The position numbers were made by a program, and so were the translations under genes. This document shows positions 13,143 through 25,100 of a stretch of 64,000 bases of DNA, in pieces. The stretch's first letter is position 1; each line of letters begins with the position of its first letter. The stretch comes from Congeria kusceri (lineage: Eukaryota > Mollusca > Bivalvia > Myida > Dreissenidae): NCBI GenBank assembly GCA_027627225.1, contig CM051040.1, positions 26,323,634-26,387,633 on the forward strand, given 5' to 3'. Under the pieces are notes generated by a model. The model was not told where the DNA came from, searched no databases, and was given only the letters and a program-made list of their open reading frames with translations.

Positions 13143-16100
13143 CTGAAATATTAGAAAGGACAAGATAGTTATTATTATTTGATATTATTCACTGCATTAG
13201 CATAGCAACCTATGGATGTCACTGTCATATAAGGGCAGAGGTCAAAGCGGACAAGAAGATGCAAAATAGATCGACTACTTATCAACTGTTCAACAATCCT
13301 ACAATCTATCTGGCTTAATCATGACACACATTTTAAAACACAATAATTTTAAGGACATAAATAAATAACATCTCATCGTAAATATGAGTTCTTTTAACTT
13401 GTCTTGAAATACGTTTACGTAAGTTTCGTATACAATTATAAACTTTCCGTGTAACTTATGAATGGATTACTTGCAATAGGATCCATAGTAAAACATATTT
13501 GAAAAATTTTCGTACACTCAGAAAAATAAGGAGGTTGCTGTTTCGTATAAAATATTTTAGATCTATGTTTGTATTAAACAGTTTTATTATGGTTAAAAGT
13601 CAATAGATGCTTTATATTTTACAAGATTTTAAATATAAATTTATAGATTTTTACTTTATTTGTTTTTATTAAAAATTTTCAGATACGTGTAGCTTATGTT
13701 AAAATTTGCATTAGCAGTTTTTATGTACGAATGACGTCACTTACGTCGTCCATTTCTCCGCTGAAACTCTGGAAGCCCTCGCACGAGCCCACAAGCAGAC
13801 CCGCCTGTCTCCTCTCCACGTTACCTGCGATAGTGATATAACAATCACGTGACAACCACGAGGCAACCACGTGACACGACGTAGCCGATCAATTGTGTGA
13901 CGACCACAATGACGTTAATATATGTGACGGAACAATAACATGATATGCGCACGTGGTACCACGAAACCGAAATCACAGAACAATATATACTAGTAGTTGA
14001 GGAAGTTGCTTATTGGTAGATAGAAATATTAGCTTAGGTTACTCTTTCTGAGGGTCAATCGAGAGCTAACTTGTGTAATATATACATGTATTTAATGAAG
14101 GAAATGTGCATAAGCACTATTAAGCACGACATAAATGCATACGAACACACCGTATTTAAGGGAATACTAATTACACAATAAGAAGTACGTGTATAACAAA
14201 AGGTGGTTGTGAATCAAACTTTAATGTCGATTTTTTATCTACGTATAAAATATTGAACATATCTTTAATCCAAAGTATTTTATACATATTTTCAAATGCA
14301 AACAGATATTCAGCAAAACTAAACAATATAAACGCACCTCGCAGTGAGGTGGAAGCCCTGTTGAAACCCTTCCAGTTTTCCACGATCCCTGTCAGGGACT
14401 TGCCATCGTATATCAGCGTGACGTCATTCCAACCCTCCACCTGAAAACAACAAACATAGCGATCCAATAAATAGCTTCATTCCGTCTGCATTTACATGTA
14501 ATTGTGGAAAATGATACGTAATAGTGCTTTTGCAAGACCTCAAAAGAGCTCACGAGAGCTCACACAACGCAAGTTGATACCAGTTAAAACGGTATTGATT
14601 TATATTGCGAATGTACAGATGTGTTCATTGGCTAACCTATGCAAGTTGCAGCAATGGCATTTAATGTACGATTATTTTGAATACTTTCTTGTGCATTTGA
14701 CTTTGATTACTAATCCAAGTTGTACTTAAATAATATTCATCCCTCAAAATAACGAAATAAATCAAAAGTATGAAAGAAAGTTTAACTTTAAATTCGGGTT
14801 AAAGTACGAGTGATTTATTCGTACAACAAACCCTACTTACCGCTGGAACGTTGACGACTACGGGCTCATGACCGTACGTCTTCAGTGCGAACTTGACCTC
14901 ATTGTTATTGGCAACCACCATGATGGAGGGTCCTTGGCCGTTGCGACCCTGACAGTTGGTCACGAGGGCCTGATAAGTCTGCTTCTGTGTGCTGCCCACC
15001 TGACGTTTGCTTCTCAGCGATCTAGCCAGACAGATACCAGTATGTATTTCAACAAAGACAATACAATATCAACGTGTTAAGTAAAGTTTACTTAAATTGA
15101 TGGGATTTGTGCAACGTACATGTTAATTTGTCGTCCAAAATCAGTTTATGCTGACATTGACACAGAATGTTCATTTTGAAGCCTCATTTTTGAGTAACAG
15201 ACGAACGTTCTATTGAATGTAGGCCTATGTGTTACTAATTATTAATCTGTTTTCAACATACATTTCTGTAATACCTTGTATGGTAATGTTATAGTGGTAT
15301 GCGCAATCAATATCTACCTCTTCCTGCGACGTTTGCCGGAAATGCCTTCCCACAGGTGTTCGGTGGCTAACAGCGGCAGTAGGTCGTTGGAGTTGTAGTT
15401 TCCGGAGTGCCAGCTGGAGGCACCGCCGCCACTTCCGGTGGCTCCCGACACACTGCTGGAACCGGAACCACCGCCGAACGACATGCTGCCGGTGCCGCCT
15501 CCGGCTGCCATAGAGCCGCCTCCGCCGACCATGAAATCTCCGCCACCCGAGCCAGTTGTACTTTCGGAACTGAATGAAAAGCCACCACCCTGTCCACCAC
15601 TGATTTCACCTGATCCCCCTGAGCCGAACTCGCCTGCTAAAATGTAATCGATAATTTAAATTATATAAATTTCAGACATTTTATAGTTATTGGCATACAT
15701 GTAATACATTGGCAAGTAAAGCAAAAGTATTGATTTTGCGCCATTCTCACATTCTCATCTTCAGTATTACTTCTTAATCCATAATGTGTATATGTTCGGA
15801 CAATACCTGGGCCGTCTAAAGGTCCGCCCACCATCTGTCCGTTTCCGGCCGACTCCACCCTCACCGATTGGCGAATAATATTCGCAGCGTCCTTGCTGTC
15901 AATTCCCAGAGACGCCAGATTGACGCCACCGTCGGGGTTGAAGCTGACGTCACCAGCCGGAAGTCGCTTCATGTTCGTGTCAATCACGCGCCTGATCCCG
16001 CCCCCTGACCCTACGACCTTGCCCATCTGAGTGAAGTCTCCGCCCGACATTCCACTCACGTCGGTCAGTACCTATGATAAGACAAAGTGATCTGGATTTA

Positions 16101-19100
16101 TCAGATGATTTTTTAAGCATACTTGGTTGGATTGCTGAGTATTGCACACAAAATACATTGTTTGCCAACACCATGGGTACTCAGTATTGAGAAACGTCAG
16201 AAACAATCGTAAACATTTTGATTTAAAGTCAAGTTCGGTTTAAATGGTGATAACAATACACAGAACGCGGCGTGTCGTTTAACTCATGCAAGGGTGTAGC
16301 ATTTGCTGAATGTGGGATCCATATAGTTCACCCGTTTGTTAGTTAGAAATAAAATGTTATCATGATAGTTGCAATCGTACCTGTGTACCGGAAGCCATGC
16401 CGGCCGCTCTTCCCTCTCCTCCTGATGATTGTTGCCATGACGACGAACTGGAGCCGGAAGCCGAAGCGCCACCTACGGCCTCAAACAAAGCGGGGTTGGC
16501 CTCCTGCCTGAATTCACTGAGACGAATTGTACTTCCGCCTGACGATACACGTATCGGTTTTCCGTCACGACCTGAGAAATGATTCGTTATATAGATAACG
16601 TTTGTATAGATAAGTTTATAAATTAGATAGGTTTTTTTCTTCGGATGCCTTGTTTAAATAAAATTGTTATTTGCTTGCAAATTGCATTCTTCTCGGTTCG
16701 ATGCCGACCTATTGTTACTTTAGCAATTTTGGATTCATACAGTTCTGCGATGCTTACATTCTTTCAGAAAAATAACTTAGTGTTAAATGTTTACTACGTG
16801 AGCTGGTTTTTATCTCAGTCAGCCTCGAGTTAAGGGCAACAACCCTGAGCCAGAGTGTGCAGAGTTGTGGAACTTTAATATCCAGATATCCGATACACGC
16901 ATTCACACAATTGTGAGATCATACCGACGATGGAAGCCCCGGAAATAAAGCCAGCGTTAGATTCAGGGACGTGGATACCCAGGAGTCGCCCCTCGTCGCT
17001 CTTACTGATCCCCGGGGCGTCCGCACCCCGGGGCACCGACATGTCAGCAAAGGCGCCGCCTCCGCTCTGAAAATTGACGTTCATACTATCAATTGTAGGT
17101 TACAGAGTATATATAATATCTTTGTCAAATATTGTGCATGATAACGTGTCAAGTATATACCATACGGTAGCAAAATCACAATTGTATACGCATTAAGTAA
17201 ATGTTACAGATGTATCTCTGTCATACAATATTTAAAAGGAAGTATCAAAACCGAACGACTATTCGGAAAGAGATGGAACTATATTTGTCGTACAACGACC
17301 TTTCAAATCTTACGAGCGAAAAAAAATATTTCTGAAGAAAGAAAATCGTGGGTTGTGTCTGAGTTCTTTTCCGAAGCAAATTTACATTGTGAATCGGAGA
17401 GAGTTACGTATAGGAATTTCGTAAAAGTGCTTAGAGGCAACATCTTGAAGACATCGCCAGCTAGCATGTTCACAGCAAGCGGTATAGGCCTAACAGCAAA
17501 TAGCACTGTGGGATCACATTGTTCACACATCATATTTTTCACACACCTGTGAAGAATAGGATCTAATTTGTTACATTTTTAAGTGTGAAGAGTGTGAGTG
17601 GCCTAAAACGGGGTATGCGTGAGGATCCCATTTAGAATATGATTTCATTGCATATCAAAAACTGGATGCGATCACAAACTTATTAGAAAATGTAAAGATT
17701 ATTGTGATGTGTGAAGAATAAGGTCGCAAATTTCACACCTGTGAAGAATGATATCATATTTTTTACCGATGGGAAAAATATGATTTGTGAAAAATATTGT
17801 CCTAACTCTAATATATTTTGAATGATTTATTAATAACATAAGCAACATGAATACCAACATACAGTATTTGCAACCACACACGTATTTTGTCTCGAGTCTA
17901 AGTCTATTCTGTATTCTAAAGTCTAGGTACAGGTTGGTGAATATGGGCCCAGTTCGATTATATCTGCATTTCCCTTAAATATGACTTAAGTTAAGAGTTT
18001 CCCTAGGAGCTTTGTGGATACGGCCCCATGTCCTAACATTAGAGACAGAAGCAACTGGCGCCTTTTAATAGCAGTACAATGCAGATGTATATAAACCAAG
18101 TGATATGTGACGCCGCAAAAACATACACGCGCAGCGAAATCAAAATCGACCGGTTTCATTCTCTAGTAATATGTTGGGTATCTTTTTTGCAGTCTGTACT
18201 GTAGTGGGTTTTGAAAATAAAAGAAATCACATGGAGTGCAAATAGACAGACGCATAATTTATGAGCTTTTGACAGTTCAATGTCTATGTTCGTGTTGTTG
18301 CATACACATTTATTTTCGCATACAACTGAGTCAGAATTACTGCTTGTTAAAGGTAGTTATTTGTTTTTGAAAACGCAAACACGGAATTTAAGACCCTATG
18401 CGCACTGCGTAAACATGTTTTCGTGTATAAAAGCACATGCTCATATTTTTTAGAGAGAAGCAATAGAACCAATACCTGTAGAGCTTGCTTAATAGTGACG
18501 ACATTTCCTGTATTAGACACCGGTCGGTCTCTCCAATCGGTAGTCCTAATTCTGAACGAGTTCTGCTCACCGGAAGTGACAGCCTTATCGCCGCCGTCGG
18601 CGTTGAAACTTGTGGTAAACGTACCGGCACTTCCGGTTTGGACTGCCGTCTTTACCTTATTCACGCCCTGTGAAGTGCTTACAGTGTTAGTGGGTCTAAT
18701 TAACATTCTACCATCACTTCCGGTTTGCACTGCTGCTTCTACATTATTTACGGTCTGCGAAGTGCTAACAGTGTTGGTGGGTTTATTAAACGTGTTAGCA
18801 TCACTTCCGGTTTGCACCGCCGCCTCTACATTATTTACAGTCTGTGAAGTGCTTACTGTGTTAGTGGGTTTATTAAACATTCTAGCATCACTTCCGGTTA
18901 GCACTGCCGCCTCTACATTATTTACGGTCTGTGAAGTGCTTACAGTGTTAGAGGGTCTATTAAACATCACAGCATCACTTCCGGTTTGCACTGCCGCCTC
19001 TACATTATTTACTGTCTGTGAAGTGCTAACACTGTTCGATGGTCTATTTAAAATGCTACCATTTACAGTGTGCGCAGTCGTCTGTACCTTATTTACGCTA

Positions 19101-22100
19101 TTAAAAGTGCGTGCAGTTTTAGTGGGTCTAGCATTTGAAATCCTAACAGTTTGTGAGATAGTTTTCGAGCTCTGGAATTCGCCTTGCGCTGGGCTAGCCG
19201 CAGTTTTAATGTCCATGGGGAATGCAACAAAGTCTATGCCTGCCGGCTCTGTCGCGCCATTTGCATTTAACCCCTGCTCTGATGCAGAGCCTACCGTGAA
19301 TGACTGGGAGCCCTGGCTTGACATGGCGCCGCCGCCGCCGCTGCCAATATCACTGCCGCCTTGAAATCCGACTGAAATCGAAACATAAAATTAAGAAATC
19401 GAGGTACATTGATGTTCAGGTTTCGTATATAAAAAAATTATTATCGAAAAACCCAGTCATCAATTTAATATGGTCATGTATGCAATAATATACACATATA
19501 CATGTACTTCTGTTACGAGAATATAAACAGTTCACGATGCCATTTCTGGCGTCATTTTCACATTGTGTGCGCCAATATAGTGTGTATTGCTATCGTTCAA
19601 TTTCCAAAAGAAAACAGAAAAAAACACATTTATAGTATAATTATATAGTTCGCAATAATGTGCATTTCAATAAACCTAAACAATATGAGATTTCCGCGGT
19701 TAAAAACTGGGATCGAAATAAAAAATTTCATTCTTCAGATATTTTACTTCATGATTTTCGTGTATGTGAAGTACATTTTTATCGAGTGCACCGGGATTCT
19801 CTCCCATATGGCCATCGTCCCCAGAAGACTTGTTATTTGAGTTACGGTGATAGTGCAAGATACAGAAGACACTCTTTTCCAAAGGCGAACCTGGGTCTGT
19901 TTAGTGCCTGAAGCACATAGTACACTGCACCTCGATTAAACTTCTCATGTGAAAGACGAATTAGTAGATTAGGGTGTAGCAGGGGTTCGAACCTGCGACC
20001 CCTGGGTTGTGAAGCCAGTGCGTTACCACTAGACCACGTGTTTTAATACTCACCCCCGAAAGATCCGCCCACAACCCGTCCTCCTGCAATCTGATTGGTC
20101 GAAACGGGCCTTTCACTTTCTACGCGCACCTGCACCGAACGTTTGGAACCGCCCTCAAAGTTGTTGCCTCCAGTATTTCCTGGACAAAATGCAAAAAAAA
20201 ATACATAGATTTATGTGATACAAACGGGCTTTATCTTACATAACTTGAGCTTTTAATGCTAACGGCAGCAAACACATGGAATATGTACAATCGGTTAAAC
20301 ACATGCATGTATGCAATTTACAACCTAAATTGTGTTCTGGGATCTAAACTGTGCTAATATTAATCGGATTTAGCGCTGTGTCACCTACGGCGCGCGATGA
20401 TGGCGACATCTATCAGCATTTTCAGAGCCGAAAGATGCTAACGAAACCGGGTATCGCTACCCTATACCTATGCTATGCTATGCTAACAAAACCGTCCGCT
20501 CTGTTGTTTACAATAACCACTGCGAGTTAAACTCTTCCAGATTTGGAATGCTTCATGTTTAGATTTACAAAAATATGGTTTTATTACCCTCCCTCTGAAA
20601 TATTGTATCATTGGTCTAGACAAAACAAAAAGAGTTTACTCAAATGGTAATCATAACAGCGCAAGGATTTTTTTTTTATAGTATCCACGTTTGTTTTGCT
20701 TGTCCTCCATTTTAATTTACACCATGTGATTTGACTATGGTCACGTGGAATTTCGTGTTGGCAGGGATTTGTTTGTTTGTTTATTTGGATTTTTTGCCGT
20801 TTTTAACAGTATTTCAGTCATATCACGGCGGTCAGTTAACCTATTCACACTTTTCCTGGGCAAGCTTAGCCGATCTAAGCGGTTTACCAGTACTAAGAAC
20901 ACATACTTACGCCAGTAACTGACAACTGCCCTACTTGAATCAGAGGTAGGGGGAGAATGGCCGTATAAATAATTTCATGACCAATGTCCTCACAAGTTAT
21001 GTGGCCGGGCTGGGATTCGAACTCACGAACCCCGGATTGACAGTCCAGCGCTCTACCAACTGAGCTAGCCGGGCCCGGTGGCAGTGATTTAATACGAGCC
21101 CGGTGGCAGTGATTTAATACGAGCTATGCTTGGAACCAGTTCAATCTCTGTGTGGAGGTTGCCATTGCCCAAGGCAGTGCTTCCCCAAAACAGGGAGCGG
21201 AGATATTAAACCCTAAGCTACTTTTGTTGATAAATACGGCTATTTTTGTCTAAAGTAGATTGTAAGCCTCCGTGAATCAGTAAACGTCCTATGAAGTTTG
21301 TTGCGTATGTCAGCTTGTTCGTCCGTCTGTCCAGATGTCTGTGTGCCACAAAGCTTGTCCGCTCCATACATTTTAACCGCTTAAAAAAAAGAATTCGATG
21401 AAGTATAAAAGTAATGTGTTAAAATCGATATTATTCACCTTAATATCGTATTTTCTTCATTGTTTCATATTTGTTTTGTAATCTGCAAATAAATAACATT
21501 CTTCATTTAATAAATTCCTTAGTAAATACATGATGTCTAAGCGAAATGTACTTTCAACAAAACTAGCTTGGACTCCAAAACTGATTTCGACAAAAGTAGT
21601 CTACAGTTTAATGCTTCCCAAGGCATACTTCTAGGTCTAATAACCCCAAAACAGAAGTCATATCCTCAGGGTTACATGCTGTCATTTAGATAATAAGCAC
21701 ATATGGTTGAGTGCAGGAAGCATAGTATTTTTAAAATATGGTTTAAATGGTATGTTTTGGTATCAATTTAAAGGTATATATGTACAATAAGAAAAAAGCC
21801 TGTTTTTTTTGCACTACTCTGCGTTAGTGGTTCCCAGCTTGGTAACTTTTGGCCCATGTATTCATGTACAAAATGGCAGCCTCCATGCCCGTCAAAACCG
21901 GTGTGTTTATTCTAAGGTAAATGTTTTGATTTACAACGTATATAATTTTTTGTAATGCTGTTTTTTCAAAAGGTTATGGCCTTATCTTTCCAACAATGTA
22001 TGGTGATAATTGGAAATTATTGTAAATTTTTCATATGTAACAAAGAAGGAATTTTCTGCGCATGCGTAACCTTCTAGCGCTTACGGGTACCTGTGTTCTG

Positions 22101-25100
22101 TCTCCTCTGCGCATGTATAAGGTCATACAGCTGTTGAAGAACAACGTTGAACCGTTTAACGTCGAACCCTGCAGCGCCGCCTGTCGCGCCTCCGGTTCCG
22201 GTCGCTGTGGCAGAATATGTAATGCCATAATGTGAATAGCAAAATTAACAGATTTATACTCTGTCCCGTAAAACTATCAGAAAACTTTAGCTTCCGGCGC
22301 TTGTGAAGTTTTGCGAAATTGATATTGATGAATATATGCTACAGGATATTAAACTAAATAACGTTGAATAAAACACAAGACTGCTACAATGGCTCGATCA
22401 AACCGTCAATTTTATGTTATTATTAAATATTACATTGAGAAAACGGTCACTTGAATATGACCTTTCATACTCAACAACATACCAGTCACGTGTATTCCGG
22501 AAGTGTCCAAGGTGCCGGGTGCGATACCATAGGTGGCGGCCAGACGCTGCAGGATGGACTCAATATTGCCAGACTGGTTACGCTGGTTGGTTGCCATGGA
22601 ACCGCCTATAAATGACACATATACGAGACATCATAAATTGCTATTGACGATAACTCTTAATATGGTAAATCGATAGTCATAAAAAAACATTGGCAACAAA
22701 TATTAACATGGCAAACTACGATAACCATTTACAGCTAACACAAATGTTGCAACGAATATGTAAAGGATATTCGTTGGTTTCAGTGTAAGATGGTATTTTA
22801 TTTCACGAGTCGACATATAAACCATACTTTCAGGTGAACTAAGAGAACTATTGACAACCATGAGTCGACATATAAACCATACTTTCAGGTGAACTAAGAG
22901 AACTATTGACAACACAGATATACATGATCAACAAAGATAAATGTACTAAAATATACTAAATGTACTAAAAAAAACAACAAAATATTTGTGGCGTGTCGTG
23001 GGAAAACCGAGCTTAATGCATGTGCGTAAATTGTCGTCCTGGATTAATCTGGGACGACACTTTCCGCCTACAGTGGATTTATGTTTAGAAGAGACTTCCT
23101 TGAAACAGAAAATGCCATAAAAGCGGAACGTGCCGTCCTGGATTAGCCTGTGCGGAATGCTGAGGCTGATCCGGGACGACACTTTATGCACATGCATTAA
23201 GCCCGGTTTTCCCACGACATACCACATTTATGAAATTAAAAAACAAACGATAAACGCATGTCGCTAACTGCTCGTGGATCCGCCGGTCGACATAAACTCG
23301 CCGGACATGTTGAAGTAACCGGAACCACCTGCGTTATCCCGCGCCATTTCCTCCAGAATGCTTTTAAACATGGCGGCGTCCAGACCAGTGCTCTCTACAT
23401 TGCTTCCTGTATACAGCCATGAATGTGTGGACATTTAGATTGCATTGTTATGTCACTCTGTGAGTGTATAAATTCAATATACATGTCATCAGGTATGACC
23501 CTACATTATCTAATTAATGGAACCGTTATACGCATATATGACGCATATATGATATATTCACAAATGATATTTTTCACACGAGTGAAAAATAGGATCTCAT
23601 TTTTCAAATGTGTTAAAAATAGATCTCATTCTTCACCCATCGCAATCTCATTCTTCACATTTTCTGTGAAATTTGTGATCGAGTCCAGTGTTTAATAAGC
23701 ACTCAAATCATATTCTTCACACATGAATAAAAGTGTTCAAATTTTTGTTAAAAGTGTATTTGTTACAACATAATCCTATTCTTCACACTGTATGTGCCCG
23801 AAATATAAAGGTATGATTTACGGTACGGTACGGTATGCATGGTATGGTACGATATGGTGCGGCATGGCATGGCATGGCATGTATGGTATGGTTTGTAATG
23901 CTATGGTATGGAAAGGTAGGGTACGGTTAGGTACGGGACTGTTAGATACGGTGCGGTACGGTACGGTACGGTTAGGTACGGCACGGTACGATACTGTACT
24001 GTCCAAACGTACGTACCAACATGTGCGGAGGTTCTAATAAGGTCAATATATTACCGTCCGTGTATACGTATATTCTAGTTTGGGCGGACATATGCATGGT
24101 TATTTTGGTTTAAATAATCCAAAATAAGACGTTTTTTTTGTACGTACGTTTTGATGTGTGCATTTGTTAATATCCCAATAAAATGGTGTACATTCGTATG
24201 GACGTACGCGAGAATGCATTTCTATATCATAATTAGGCCGTACAAACGTATTGACTAACGATTAAGCGCATGCATACATTAGTATATAGCTCCTAAATAG
24301 TTTCCCATAGTGATGACAATACTGATGATGACGTTAACTATAATGATAATAAAGGTGATGACGAGAATAATTGATGACGATGATGACGATGATGATGATG
24401 ATGCTGCTGCTGCTGCTGATGATGATGATGATAATAATGATGATGAGTACTGTAAAATTATCCTCCAAATAATAATTTCATCGATTGTCGATTTCAATTT
24501 CACCATAAAATATGTGAAAAATATATTAACCGTACGCATACCCCGTTTTTGGCCAATCACATTCTTCACCTTTATAAATGTGACAAATGAGATCCTATTT
24601 TTCACATGCGCGTGAAAAATATAATTTGTGAAAAATATGATCCTACAACGCTATATCTCTAATTCATGGTAATATAATACGCATATATGTCGTCAGATAT
24701 GACCCTACGTATCTAATTAATAGAATCATTATACGTATATATGACGCTATATTCTCTAATTAATGGAATCATTATACGCATATATGAACCTATATTCTCT
24801 AATTAATGGAATCATCATACACATATATGACGTTATATTATTTACTTAATGAAATCGTCATACGTATATATGACGCTATATTCTCTTATTAATGGAATTA
24901 TCATACGCATATATGACACTACATTCTCAAATAAATGGAATTGTATGGACTTTTTGCTTTAAATCAGAAGAAAACAGAATACCACACAAATATTATTAAA
25001 CAAGTAATTAAACCAGAAAGCCGGAACATGATAGCGATAGTAGTAAATACTACACCAACCGGAACACAGTATGTCTATAAGTCGATCATTATTATTACCA

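Noticed and set aside
18423..19364. 313-codon plus-strand open frame
   Set aside because: It is exactly antisense to the 29-residue repeat exon. The minus frame has in-phase splice sites and fits the gene, and the plus frame owes its length to repeat codon composition.
20771..21077. tRNA-Asp(GTC) gene
   Set aside because: Acceptor and T stems mismatched, and it forms the head of a SINE with target duplications.
23792..24037. 81-codon plus-strand frame
   Set aside because: Translation of a GGTAC/GGTAT pentamer repeat.
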